A DNA stretch of 64,000 nt from Candidatus Poseidonia sp. (GCA_030829545.1 JAURAI010000003.1:62001-126000); one strand, 5' to 3'. Counted from the first letter of the stretch, positions 46,542 to 55,177 are shown. Program-made: numbers and translations. The notes: generated by a model not told the origin, from the sequence alone.

Positions 46542-47582
46542 TCAAAGAACGTGTGCCTCCAGCACTTCGGAAGACAAACCAGCGAGACGACCGCGTACGA
46601 TCAATCGCAAATCTGAAACTTCCTGGACCTTCATGGCCACATAATGAATGATAGGCAGAGCCGATACGGGATGGAGGTAGCTCATCCGTTGCATCATAGC
46701 ATACTCTCGCGCTTTCATCCAAGTCACGATGGGGTCAAGGCTTCGTGTGGACGTCGCCTCCTGCAAGACACCTTCAAATTCGGTCATGTCAAATCGGTCG
46801 CCTGAACGAAGAAGGTCAAGCATGGCTTCACGGCCACCGGTTGCTATCGATGAGAACATCCGCTTGGGAATCAATCGTCCTCCTGGGATAAGCAGATGAA
46901 CGAGTTGCTCAGAGGCAATACCCGCTGAATCTGCTTCAAGGATGTTGACGATGTTACGATGGTCAATTTCTGCTGCAAACAGTCGCGATAGGAATCGAGC
47001 AGGTGCTCCCTTTGATTGAAGGAGAGCACGTTGGGATGCCGCATAGTAGTGACGATCAAGTGCGTCTTCATAGTCAGCAAGTGAACCGTCTTCAGGGACC
47101 TTGGCAAGTGCTGCGCCGAAGGACTTGCGTCGCATCAAAACGGCAGCAGATCTGAGGTCATCACAACTTTCTACAACCTTCAGCCATGGTGTGTTCACAT
47201 CATTGATTTCTGGAAGGATGCTGTTGCCAACTTCCTCAACCGAGACCTCGTTCTGAATTGCACGCAAGACTGCTTTTGCATTTTGGTATTCAAACCTCGA
47301 AGTGTAGATTTCAATCAGCGGACGAATGGTCCGATTCGACATGTTGACGATATCGGTGAGTTCACCCTCAAGATTGTGAGTGAGTGCTGCTTCAACCAAA
47401 TCCCCACCGCTGAGTTTACCAGCGTAGAGGTCAATTTCTGTTCGGTATCCAATGTCACCAACGGCCACCGTCAACTGGTCAACCGACTGGTTGATGAGTT
47501 GACGTAGACGAGCCCGGTCAGCCAGCTTTTGCCGTCGTGCCTTGGCACGTGAGACGACATAAGGGGTGTTTCCGAGCATCAT
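46542..47582 (-). CDS. atpC: A-type ATP synthase subunit C
   Basis: Funnel-shaped socket between the rotor ring and central stalk (V-type d homologue). About 346 residues, all helical; the KGAPARFLSRLFAAEIDHRN segment and AREYAMMQRMSYLHPVSALP are typical. ATG at 47582 follows GAAGAAGGTGA; the long upstream in-frame extension overlaps atpE and is not used. Its start lies within the final codons of, or immediately after, atpE. Confidence 0.9.
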   Translation of the reverse strand: MMLGNTPYVVSRAKARRQKLADRARLRQLINQSVDQLTVAVGDIGYRTEIDLYAGKLSGGDLVEAALTHNLEGELTDIVNMSNRTIRPLIEIYTSRFEYQNAKAVLRAIQNEVSVEEVGNSILPEINDVNTPWLKVVESCDDLRSAAVLMRRKSFGAALAKVPEDGSLADYEDALDRHYYAASQRALLQSKGAPARFLSRLFAAEIDHRNIVNILEADSAGIASEQLVHLLIPGGRLIPKRMFSSIATGGREAMLDLLRSGDRFDMTEFEGVLQEATSTRSLDPIVTWMKAREYAMMQRMSYLHPVSALPIIHYVAMKVQEVSDLRLIVRGRLAGLSSEVLEAHVL

Positions 47583-47596
47583 GATATTCACCTTCT

Positions 47597-48160
47597 TCAT
47601 CCAAACAGTGTTTCGTTGACAGTGGAGAGATTGTTGGACCATGCACGCTGCAACATGTTGTCGAAGCGCATGTCAAAGGACACAGAGCCATCTTCAGCCT
47701 CGAGGATAAATCCTCCAAGGCCTTCAACACTCTCAGCAACCTTACGGTCCCCAGCGGCCTTGGTAATGGCTGCTCGGTCAATTTCAACGGGTCGAATGAC
47801 AAATTTCCCCTTTGCCAACTTCTCAGATTCACTGAGCAGTGATTTCAGCAGTGCGGCTCGTCCTATCATGCCGGGATCGGCAATATGGTCTCTGGCAGCA
47901 TCAAGTGTAGCATCCAGAACCTTACGTCGAGCCACGAGGATGTCCTGTTGGTTCGATTGTCGGGCGCTGGCAACCAACTCGCGAGCGAGTTGGCCTGCTT
48001 CCTTTTCTGCACGCTGCTTCGCTTCAGTTTGCATGTCGCCGACCTTGGCTTCTGCATCAGCCAGCAATTGTTTGGCCTCTGCTTTCGCAGCCTTAATCAG
48101 CGCTTTCGCTTCTTTTTCAGCCGAAGCCGCAATGTCGTGGGCAAGTGTTTCTAATGTCAT
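47597..48160 (-). CDS. atpE: A-type ATP synthase subunit E
   Basis: Peripheral-stalk subunit, 187 residues. The N-terminal half is an Ala/Lys/Glu coiled coil (ASAEKEAKALIKAAKAEAKQ, then DAEAKVGDMQTEAK) that pairs with subunit H; the C-terminal half (about 100-187) is the globular head with GGFILEAEDGSVSFDM. GAAGGAGATGAATGA precedes the ATG. Confidence 0.92.
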   Translation of the reverse strand: MTLETLAHDIAASAEKEAKALIKAAKAEAKQLLADAEAKVGDMQTEAKQRAEKEAGQLARELVASARQSNQQDILVARRKVLDATLDAARDHIADPGMIGRAALLKSLLSESEKLAKGKFVIRPVEIDRAAITKAAGDRKVAESVEGLGGFILEAEDGSVSFDMRFDNMLQRAWSNNLSTVNETLFG

Positions 48161-48220
48161 TCATTCATCTCCTTCATCGTTCGTTCGATTGGGCCTTCGC
48201 CCAACGGAAACCGTTTCTCC

Positions 48221-48535
48221 TCAATTTCCGAGGAAAAGCGGAAGTGCACCGAGAATCACGATGGATTCTGGAAGAGCGGTGAAGATCAAAGCAACACCGA
48301 ACTTGCTGCCGTCCTCGGCAAGCATGCCGACAGCAGCGCTGCCGATAGCGGCTTGGGAGAATCCAGCACCGATGGCGGCAAGGCCAAGGGCTAGACCGAC
48401 ACCAACGTCGCCAGTCATTCCGTCAGTTGCACCCGAATCGGTTGTCTCTTCTGCAGCAACACCTTGGGCGACCAAGGCGAGCGTTAGCAAGACGATCAGT
48501 GTGCGTAGGCTTGTTTTTAGGGTATTCTTGTTCAT
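48221..48535 (-). CDS. atpK: A-type ATP synthase proteolipid (rotor c) subunit with signal peptide
   Basis: Membrane rotor subunit of 104 residues: a cleavable-looking signal peptide (LRTLIVLLTLALVAQGVAAE), a short acidic Ser/Thr/Gly linker, then one hairpin of two helices. Helix one has GLAAIGAGFSQAAIGSAA; helix two carries the ion-binding Glu in FTALPESIVILGALPLFL. The Gln of helix one and Glu-Ser of helix two are the kinds of residues that ligand sodium in some rings, so ion choice is open. AGGAGGTAGAAAA gives a strong ribosome site and fixes the start at 48535. Confidence 0.9.
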   Translation of the reverse strand: MNKNTLKTSLRTLIVLLTLALVAQGVAAEETTDSGATDGMTGDVGVGLALGLAAIGAGFSQAAIGSAAVGMLAEDGSKFGVALIFTALPESIVILGALPLFLGN

Positions 48536-48566
48536 TTTTCTACCTCCTAGTTTTTTGTCCGTGGGA

Positions 48567-50600
48567 CTATGATTGCCCCTCCGTATGGAGGGTGCGACCG
48601 CCGAGTGGGGTAAAAACCCGACCGGAGCCGTCGTAGAACTTGCCCATCCACTCAACGAAGTGGAGACGGGCTGCGTGGATGCTCGGAGAGAGCAAACCAA
48701 GTGCGAGAGCAAAGGCTTGAATGAGAAGGAAAAGAACAGCGCCAAAGATGATTTCGAGAACTCCGGCGCCAGTTGCTGTCATCATGTCCCACCCCATCAC
48801 GATGGAGACTTCTGCGATTTTGACACCTGCAACTCCAACGCCCATGACCCGGAGGTATGAGAGTGTGTTAGCGAGAAGGCCAAATGTTTCAATCGGACCC
48901 ATTATCAAACCGCCTGCCCAACCAAACTTCTCGAATACAGCAAGACCGATGATGAGGCAAACAATTCCAATGAGCACGGCAAGACCTGGCGTGGTTGGTG
49001 CAAAGACTGCATGGTCGCCCGTTAGGAATCCGTAAATGTGAACGAAACCGCCAGTGAGGATAATGATCCAGCTTCCTTTTTCAAAGAAAGCGGCAACGAG
49101 GCCGTGAGCCTTTGCAACATTGATGAAGCCAATGATAAAGCCGAGCATCAGATGGAATACGCCGAGATAGACGGACAGTAGCACGTAGTCCTGGAGCGCT
49201 CCTGTTGCTCGGTGGAACGGAATGTAGGTGTGGCTCATGCCCAGCGTACCGGTAATGAAGGTGGGGAGGTGCCCGTCAGTTGCCCCTTTTGTGAATTCAT
49301 ACAAAGGAGCAAGCGGAGACCATGATTCATCCCACACGAAGCCGAATCCTTCGGCAAATAACAATCCCCAAATGATGCACCATATGCCCATCCACTTCAG
49401 AATGGTGATGCCGTTTTTGACCACGGGATCGGCAGCGAAGGGCTTGGTACCAAGCCACATCCCCAAGAGGAGAATGACAAGGCCATATCCGAAATCGCCG
49501 AGAATAAGTCCGTAGATCATTGGGAAGGTGAACATCATCAGGGCCGTTGGGTCAAAGGAACCGTAGGTAGGGCGGCCCACCAAATCCACCATCAATTCGA
49601 AAGGCCGTGAAACCGGGTTGTTTTCAAGTGCAACTGGCGGAGAAGGTTCGTGGTGTTCTTCATGTCCGTCATGGTGGTGATGGTCGTTGACGAAGGCCTC
49701 GACTTCAACGTGAGAAGCGATGTTCTTCAAAGCAGAGCGGATGAAACCTTCCTTGGAGGATGGAACCCATGCATCAAGGGCAAATGCTTGTCCTGTGACG
49801 GCCATTTGTGTCGGAGCGGTGAAGACTTGGTCTTCCTTAGACAGGTATTCGTGGATGGCAAGCATGTTACGGGCGTTGTCATTTGCCCAACGATGCGCAT
49901 TTTCAGATGCTGCATGCATGCTTGAGAGAACTTCGGAGCGGCGTGCCGAGATTGTTTTGATGGCTTCGCTCGGCGTACCGTTCATGTCGGGAATTTGTAC
50001 CGCTTTGCCCCCTAATTCACCCAAGGCCATCTGAACTTCTGCAGATTGGCCAGGGAGACAGGCGACGGCCACGATGCCCGGCGCTGTTGCCATCTCGACC
50101 TTGGATGCGAGAGGGCCAAAAATACCTCGTGCTTTGCTTGATTTCTTTGTTTCTGAAACGAAGACTTCTACTCGGCCTGTACCCGTAAGCAATTCCAAAT
50201 CCATGTTGAGCGGGGCGAGGCGCTCAAGGAGTTTGAGTTGCTCGTCAAGGACCGAAAGTTCAGATTCTGCATCCCGTTGTTGATCGAGCAGGTCGAGACC
50301 ATGTTGGAGCTTCTCTGGGAAATCTCCAGCGAGCAATTCTTTGATACGAGCGAGAGGTACTGGCCCGTCTGCATTGACTGGATTGAAGGCAGATACGGCA
50401 GCACGTACTTTTGCGAGCAAGGCGCTGACGTTGTTGGCCTCATCACTTGCGATGGCTTGGCCGACTTGAACGCCGTCTTCGAAGTTTGAATAGGACTCAA
50501 CATGGACACATCCAGCCTTTGTGCAGGCTCGAAGCACCTCTTCCATGCGGTCAACTGGCGCGGCCACTGTCAAACGAGACATGGCCACGGTGTCAAACAT
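48567..50600 (-). CDS. atpI: A-type ATP synthase subunit I (a subunit)
   Basis: Stator membrane subunit providing the ion half-channels. 677 residues: cytoplasmic N-terminal half (1-330) with coiled coils and a His/Asp-rich loop near 306-320, then seven or eight transmembrane helices. Hallmarks are PTYGSFDPTALMMFTFPMIY, GDFGYGLVILLLG and NTLSYLRVMGVGVAGVKIAE, the last containing the essential Arg. GAGTGAGGTGACATC precedes the ATG. Confidence 0.95.
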   Translation of the reverse strand: MFDTVAMSRLTVAAPVDRMEEVLRACTKAGCVHVESYSNFEDGVQVGQAIASDEANNVSALLAKVRAAVSAFNPVNADGPVPLARIKELLAGDFPEKLQHGLDLLDQQRDAESELSVLDEQLKLLERLAPLNMDLELLTGTGRVEVFVSETKKSSKARGIFGPLASKVEMATAPGIVAVACLPGQSAEVQMALGELGGKAVQIPDMNGTPSEAIKTISARRSEVLSSMHAASENAHRWANDNARNMLAIHEYLSKEDQVFTAPTQMAVTGQAFALDAWVPSSKEGFIRSALKNIASHVEVEAFVNDHHHHDGHEEHHEPSPPVALENNPVSRPFELMVDLVGRPTYGSFDPTALMMFTFPMIYGLILGDFGYGLVILLLGMWLGTKPFAADPVVKNGITILKWMGIWCIIWGLLFAEGFGFVWDESWSPLAPLYEFTKGATDGHLPTFITGTLGMSHTYIPFHRATGALQDYVLLSVYLGVFHLMLGFIIGFINVAKAHGLVAAFFEKGSWIIILTGGFVHIYGFLTGDHAVFAPTTPGLAVLIGIVCLIIGLAVFEKFGWAGGLIMGPIETFGLLANTLSYLRVMGVGVAGVKIAEVSIVMGWDMMTATGAGVLEIIFGAVLFLLIQAFALALGLLSPSIHAARLHFVEWMGKFYDGSGRVFTPLGGRTLHTEGQS

Positions 50601-50609
50601 GATGTCACC

Positions 50610-50927
50610 TCACTCCGAAGTCAATCCGTTGACAACCATTTGCACGGCTTTGTCTTGATTTGCTGATGAGCTCTTCTGGATGGAAGAAACTTCTTTTGAC
50701 CCTTCTGCTTTGACGGAATCGGCTTCTGCCTGAGCACCGTCACGGGCTTCATCGAGAATTTTTTGTGTCATGGCAACGGAGTCTTCTGCTGCAGACTGTA
50801 CCATCTCAGAAGATTTCTTGCGAGCATCTGACATGATTTTTGCCGCTTCTTCTTGAGCGGCAGCAAGGCGGGATTCCGCGTCTTGCTCGGCGTTTTTGAT
50901 ACTGCGGAGGACGTCGACCATACCCAT
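50610..50927 (-). CDS. atpH: A-type ATP synthase subunit H (peripheral stalk)
   Basis: A 105-residue continuous coiled coil (VDVLRSIKNAEQDAESRLAA onward, rich in Ala, Glu, Ser) that pairs with subunit E in the peripheral stalk. First gene of the atp operon and nine bases from atpI. ATG at 50927 is preferred because AGGTG lies six bases upstream; a second ATG at 50921 is in frame. Confidence 0.85.
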   Translation of the reverse strand: MGMVDVLRSIKNAEQDAESRLAAAQEEAAKIMSDARKKSSEMVQSAAEDSVAMTQKILDEARDGAQAEADSVKAEGSKEVSSIQKSSSANQDKAVQMVVNGLTSE

Positions 50928-50961
50928 GTAGAACACCTGTTGATTCGCCTCAGCAAAAGGG

Positions 50962-50970
50962 GGTTTATCA
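50962..50970 (-). promoter_or_regulatory. TATA-like box for the atp operon
   Basis: TGATAAACC on the minus strand overlaps the stop of the upstream methyltransferase and lies about 35-43 bases before the atpH ATG. It could drive the operon on its own, but transcription from the upstream KaiC/methyltransferase genes on the same strand is also possible because the gap is only 40 bases. Confidence 0.35.
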
Positions 50971-51741
50971 GTCTAACGGGATTGGTTGCTGGCCCACTGT
51001 TTCAGGCTTCCTGCCACGGAATCGACTGGCCATTCCGAATGGATACAGCAGCCTTCCTTGAACATCTGTGAAGCCAACCTCCTTCATCATCTTGCGATAG
51101 TAACCATTTGTGCCATAATGAGTGTAACTCTTTGCGAGTCCTTTCCAAGGGTGGTTTTTTTCGCCCGTGATGATACGTGCCATAATTTGTACGACGGAAT
51201 TCATCCATAGGACGCCAAAGATTCCGTGCAATTTGTTAGCCTTACCAGCATCACAAATGACGAGTTGTCCGCCTGGCTTGAGGACTCGGAAGATCTCTTG
51301 GAGCCCTTGCTTTTTATCTTTAAAATCACGGAATGAGAAGAGGCAGAAGACCATGTCAAAGGTATTGTCAGGCAAGGGAATGGCTTCTGCAATGGCTTCG
51401 ACATACACTGCGGGAGGCTCCCCCCGTTGCTGCCTTGCCCCATCGACCCGTCGGCGAGCGGTTGCCAGCATTTCGGGAGAGGGATCAAGACAGGTCACGT
51501 CCAACCCAGTGAGGTCTTCCGCGAAGGAACCTGGGCCACATCCAACCTCGAGAACCTTCATTCCGGGCTTGGCATGCTGTCGGACATTTCGTCGCCAACG
51601 CCGATCCTGTCCGAAGGTCATCCAAGTATTGACCCGGTCGTAATTGGGAATGGTTGCCTCAAGTTGGCCCTCAAGTTCTTCCCATGCCTCTGGGTCAATG
51701 CCCGAGGGGTCGAATCCACCCGTCGCTGCGCGCTTGCCCAT
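50968..51741 (-). CDS. Class I SAM-dependent methyltransferase, UbiE/MenG-like
   Basis: 257 residues. The SAM-binding domain shows motif I VLEVGCGPGSFAEDL (62-76), an acidic motif after strand two (CLDPSPEML), post-I EAIAEAIPLPDNTFDMVFC and motif III EIFRVLKPGGQLVICDAGK. This order matches the UbiE/MenG quinone methyltransferase group, so respiratory quinone methylation is a reasonable guess for an aerobe with a haem-copper oxidase pathway; other small-molecule substrates are possible. The C-terminal KSYTHYGTNGYYRKMMKEVGF is also typical. Lies between the KaiC cluster and atp operon on the same strand. Confidence 0.75.
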   Translation of the reverse strand: MGKRAATGGFDPSGIDPEAWEELEGQLEATIPNYDRVNTWMTFGQDRRWRRNVRQHAKPGMKVLEVGCGPGSFAEDLTGLDVTCLDPSPEMLATARRRVDGARQQRGEPPAVYVEAIAEAIPLPDNTFDMVFCLFSFRDFKDKKQGLQEIFRVLKPGGQLVICDAGKANKLHGIFGVLWMNSVVQIMARIITGEKNHPWKGLAKSYTHYGTNGYYRKMMKEVGFTDVQGRLLYPFGMASRFRGRKPETVGQQPIPLD

Positions 51742-51798
51742 GCCTCTTGGGAAACCCCGACCGTTTTGGACATGTCGTTTGTTCCACGATACTTCGCA

Positions 51799-52602
51799 TC
51801 ATGCGATACGTTCGACCGTTTCGGGCGTAATACCCTCTTCTGGCGTCACGCGGAAGACCAAAATCTTCAGATTCTCAGGAGCGTTTCTAAACTTCGAAAC
51901 GATCATTGAATTTTCAAAATCTGTTCCGATGGTACGGACCTTGAACGAAAGGACCATGTCGGCGATGGATGACAATTCTTGTTTGATGGTCGGGTTCAAT
52001 CCATCTGTTGACACGGAAATCATCAGCAGACCGCGTACCATCTGTGCGTGAGCTTGGAGCATACGAACCATTGAAATGACTCGAGAAGGGTCTTCACGCT
52101 GCAAGAAGAAATCCAAATTGTCAAGCACTGCCCTGAAGTAAGGACCAAGACCCATGATTTCATTGGTTACTTCAGTCAGGTAGTCTTGACTGCTGTCGTC
52201 AACGAATCGAGTTTGGGCGAGACGTTGAATATCTGCCAGCTGAAAGCCCTCAAGACGGTACCTGCTTGCTAGCAGGTCGCGTTCGAGAACGTTGGCGTTG
52301 TACTCCTCACCGATGGTTCGGACATTGATATCAAGAGGCCAACTGTATTTTTTGAAGATACGAGTAATCTCTTGCTGCCCTTCATCTGTTGTGATGTACA
52401 ATGTGTTGTCAGGTTCTTCGGCAGGTGAAGTAAATTGTTTTGCAAATAATTCGCTCCCGGAACCGGTTTCAGTGAAAGCGATCATGGTAAAGCCTCTCGG
52501 GACGCCTCCGTTCATTTCATTGTCGAATTTAGGGACGCCAAAAGAGCCTACGGTGCCAAAGAACTCTTCGTCTTCAGGGTCAAAATCAAATTTTCTTGCC
52601 AT
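51799..52602 (-). CDS. KaiC/RecA-fold protein without a P-loop (third cluster member)
   Basis: 267 residues resembling a single KaiC domain: GTVGSFGVPKFDNEMNGGVP (16-35) is the usual GxxxLDxxxxGGxP lead, but the expected Walker A reads FTETGSGSELF (43-53), with Ser-Glu in place of Gly-Lys-Thr. A tail with NSMIVSKFRNAPENLKILVF and EEGITPETVERIA matches the KaiC C-terminal strand order. ATP binding is doubtful. It follows the second member by ten bases, with GTGAGGA as ribosome site. A regulatory partner of the intact KaiC encoded upstream is the likely role. Confidence 0.7.
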   Translation of the reverse strand: MARKFDFDPEDEEFFGTVGSFGVPKFDNEMNGGVPRGFTMIAFTETGSGSELFAKQFTSPAEEPDNTLYITTDEGQQEITRIFKKYSWPLDINVRTIGEEYNANVLERDLLASRYRLEGFQLADIQRLAQTRFVDDSSQDYLTEVTNEIMGLGPYFRAVLDNLDFFLQREDPSRVISMVRMLQAHAQMVRGLLMISVSTDGLNPTIKQELSSIADMVLSFKVRTIGTDFENSMIVSKFRNAPENLKILVFRVTPEEGITPETVERIA

Positions 52603-52612
52603 CTTTCATTCC

Positions 52613-53197
52613 TCACATTAAGACCACTTGGCCACGGTCAACAAGATCCGTGCAGTAGGTGTCAAGATTCGCCAAAACCAACGGTGGAGTTTGGTCCGGG
52701 ACGTTAAGAATCACCGAAAGCACCTCGCGCTGACGGAAGGTGTTGATGAACGTGTGGAGGTATTCCGCCAACATTCTGTCGTCGTTGTAAATGGCCAGAG
52801 CATTCACGCTATCAAGGAAGACAAAATTTCGTTGTGAAGTCACCGTTCGCAGTACATAGAGCGTGCGAAGAAGGGTGCTTTCAAGCATGATAGGACTGTC
52901 GATGAAGGTGATGTTCGGGTATTCCACATCAGTCCCACCCAACACACCTGATGAAACCAAGTCAAGGAAGTGGATGTTGGATACGTCAATACCGATGGCC
53001 TCGAAGGCCTGAATAATTTCAACAGCACCACGACTTGCGGAGATATACACGCCGCCCATCTCAAACATCTGCATGAGAGGAAGAATCGTACTCGCTGTCA
53101 CCATGAAAGAATTGGAAGTGCCAACCCTCACTTGAACGGCACTGCCCAAGGAAACCTGTGTAAGTTGTTCGGCGATACGTTGGTCAAGTTCAAACAT
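52613..53197 (-). CDS. RecA-fold protein without a P-loop (second cluster member)
   Basis: About 194 residues. Strand-helix order follows a RecA/KaiC core: GGVYISASRGAVEIIQAFEA, IDVSNIHFLDLVSS and the Walker B-like RNFVFLDSVNALAIYNDD. The region where Walker A should lie (strand one, about MEMGGVYISASRG) has no GKT. It resembles the minimal RecA-like proteins encoded beside KaiC in some archaea. Its ATG at 53197 is two bases after the KaiC stop, which implies tight co-translation. It has no transmembrane segment or additional domain. Confidence 0.65.
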   Translation of the reverse strand: MFELDQRIAEQLTQVSLGSAVQVRVGTSNSFMVTASTILPLMQMFEMGGVYISASRGAVEIIQAFEAIGIDVSNIHFLDLVSSGVLGGTDVEYPNITFIDSPIMLESTLLRTLYVLRTVTSQRNFVFLDSVNALAIYNDDRMLAEYLHTFINTFRQREVLSVILNVPDQTPPLVLANLDTYCTDLVDRGQVVLM

Positions 53198-53199
53198 GA

Positions 53200-53982
53200 T
53201 TATTGCCCCCATCTCGAGTTTTTATCACTGGACGCGCCCCATTTCAGCATCGGGATGAGCATCACGCCCAGCGGCGTTAATTCAATCGCATGCTTGGCAC
53301 GACTGTGGGCAGTTCCACGCATTTTAACCACCTGAAGGAACCGAAGCAAATGACCCATCCGCTCCGAGTCGCCCATGACGATAATGCCGTCTGCAATGGC
53401 TTCTTCTACACCAAAAGAAGACCAGTGAGCGTTTTCTGTTGCCGAGGTGATCTCAGAGATGAGGATGGTCGTGCAACCGAGCGTGGCCAATTTCTTCCCC
53501 AAGGTGAAGAGGAAGTCTCGAATCAATTGCTCAGACTTGATTTTGTAACAAAGCGTGGTCACTGAATCAATGACCAGGCGTGTCACCCCGATGGTGTTGA
53601 CGATGTCGACGATGGACTTGATGAGAGCGTGAACGTCGTCGAGGTCAAATGATGCCTTTTCAAGTCCGAGCCATGAATACAATACGTCCATGTCAAAGAC
53701 GTTGATGAGGCCTGAATCGACCATGTTCATATCAAAAAATGCGTATTGGCGAATGTTTTCAAGCAATTTGACCGATGGTTCCGTAGCAGTAAAGTGAGCG
53801 CATGCTTCGCCAGCCAATGCCCCCCGAACGAGAAACTCCATGGCCAAGGTGGTTTTTCCTGAGCCACATGTTCCAGCTGCTAGAACTGTTGAACCGTACG
53901 GGATGCCTCCGCGTAGAATTTCATCCAAACCGTGGATTCCTGTGATACATCGGTCTCGCGTGTAAATACTGGTGGATTGCAT
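53200..53982 (-). CDS. KaiC-family RecA-like ATPase (single domain)
   Basis: About 260 residues. Complete KaiC core: GIHGLDEILRGGIPYGS (15-31), Walker A AGTCGSGKTT (36-45), HFTATEPSVKLLENI where one acidic catalytic residue replaces the usual pair, Walker B RLVIDSVTTLCY and KMRGTAHSRAKHAIELTPLG at the C-terminus. Single-domain KaiC proteins act as ATP-dependent signalling or assembly switches in archaea; ArlH of the archaellum is one example. No KaiA/KaiB is present, so a clock is not implied. ATG at 53982 is chosen; upstream in-frame sequence (to 54036) adds an unlike tail. First of three RecA-fold genes. Confidence 0.85.
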   Translation of the reverse strand: MQSTSIYTRDRCITGIHGLDEILRGGIPYGSTVLAAGTCGSGKTTLAMEFLVRGALAGEACAHFTATEPSVKLLENIRQYAFFDMNMVDSGLINVFDMDVLYSWLGLEKASFDLDDVHALIKSIVDIVNTIGVTRLVIDSVTTLCYKIKSEQLIRDFLFTLGKKLATLGCTTILISEITSATENAHWSSFGVEEAIADGIIVMGDSERMGHLLRFLQVVKMRGTAHSRAKHAIELTPLGVMLIPMLKWGASSDKNSRWGQ

Positions 53983-54049
53983 GGGAACAAGAGAGAGGAT
54001 GGGCCGAGGGTTGATGAAATGTTTGTACACAATCAACGCAAAGCAGCCA

Positions 54050-55177
54050 TCAAGCCGGAGGTGTGTACTCGCCCGGAGTCGGCTCGTCTTGCAAACTCCA
54101 CGAACTCGATGAAAAACGATTGTTGCCGTCCCATTCCATGGATTGCCCTGTCACCATAAACAATCCCGTATTACCGCCCCATTCCACACGCATGACGTCA
54201 GAGGGGGTGATTTCAGCAAGTTGAGTGTAGCGAAGGCTCAACACACCTTGCCCGTCTGCAAGCCCGTCGAGTTGACCAACTCCGAGGAAGGAATATTGTC
54301 CAAGGTCAAGCACATGAGTGGCGTTGCCGGCCTCTTGGCTTGACACATCACCGGTCATGATCGAAACTGATTTTCCAGAAAGAGCACCTGATTGAAGCAA
54401 TAGGTTGGAAGATGTTGAGCCGCTCACGTGTTCGAGTGACCACCCCTTTAGGGAAATAGCAAAATCATTGGGGTTGTACACTTCAATCCATTCTGGCCCG
54501 CTTGACGATGGGCGCGCCATCACTTCAGTGACATGCAACTGGTTATTTTTACGACCTCCGTCATGTACTTCCAGAATCACTCGCAATCGTTCACCATCTT
54601 GCTGGAAGGAACGATAGGAGGTCGAAGATGAGGGGGCACTCCCGCGTTCGGTCCCTCCGGAAAACAAAACCAAGCCGGTACGGTCCGTGTTCGAACTCTC
54701 CTCAACCTGTATCTTGAGGTAGAGCGTCATGTCGCTATCGAGCCCCAAACCTGCCGCCATGCCTTCTTCTGTGACGTTATGAAGGGCAGTTACCCGCTCA
54801 AAGTCCAATCGATACCCCTGCATAATGCCCGCCTGAACGCGGCCGTCAGCAAGATCTTCGGCTGATGCAAGATGCCAAGATGCAGTGGCATTTCCGTAGT
54901 CAAGAGAACCCTCAAGAGAACCATCGAGAGGGACAAACCAACCTTCGCTTGATGTGAGCCGATCCAAGCCCATCGCTGCTGCTCGGTCCAATCGATCTAC
55001 ATCGGGGTCATTGGAGCCCATTTGCAATTGTGCAAGTGAGAGGAAAGCCGTCAATATCATCAAAAAAAGCGTAAAGGCAGATAGAAACTCAATGACCGCA
55101 GTCAATCCACCCTCGTCTCGCTCCGACGAGATTACCGGAGCCTTGCGCATGGTAGACCACAGTTGGCTGAGATTCAT
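54050..55177 (-). CDS. Pilin-like membrane protein with lamin-tail domain
   Basis: About 375 residues. A basic N-terminus (MNLSQLWSTMRKAPVISSER) leads to DEGGLTAVIEFL and a hydrophobic helix (to about residue 50), like the class III signal peptide and first helix of archaeal type IV pilins, though the acid is one place away from the usual +5. A long extracellular part follows; residues about 240-340 form a lamin-tail domain (LHVTEVMARPSSSGPEWIEV, then YNPNDFAISLKGWSLEHV). Start could also be 55150 or 55237. The KaiC gene begins 67 bases after its stop on the same strand, which recalls pilus/archaellum gene neighbourhoods with ArlH. Confidence 0.6.
   Translation of the reverse strand: MNLSQLWSTMRKAPVISSERDEGGLTAVIEFLSAFTLFLMILTAFLSLAQLQMGSNDPDVDRLDRAAAMGLDRLTSSEGWFVPLDGSLEGSLDYGNATASWHLASAEDLADGRVQAGIMQGYRLDFERVTALHNVTEEGMAAGLGLDSDMTLYLKIQVEESSNTDRTGLVLFSGGTERGSAPSSSTSYRSFQQDGERLRVILEVHDGGRKNNQLHVTEVMARPSSSGPEWIEVYNPNDFAISLKGWSLEHVSGSTSSNLLLQSGALSGKSVSIMTGDVSSQEAGNATHVLDLGQYSFLGVGQLDGLADGQGVLSLRYTQLAEITPSDVMRVEWGGNTGLFMVTGQSMEWDGNNRFSSSSWSLQDEPTPGEYTPPA

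Noticed and set aside
47616-48572. Plus-strand open frame of 318 codons opposite atpE and atpK
   Set aside because: Low-complexity Ser/Ala/Arg sequence antisense to conserved ATP synthase genes; no ribosome site.
53200-53982. Circadian clock KaiC
   Set aside because: Single domain, no KaiA or KaiB in the window, and many archaeal KaiC-like proteins are not clock components.
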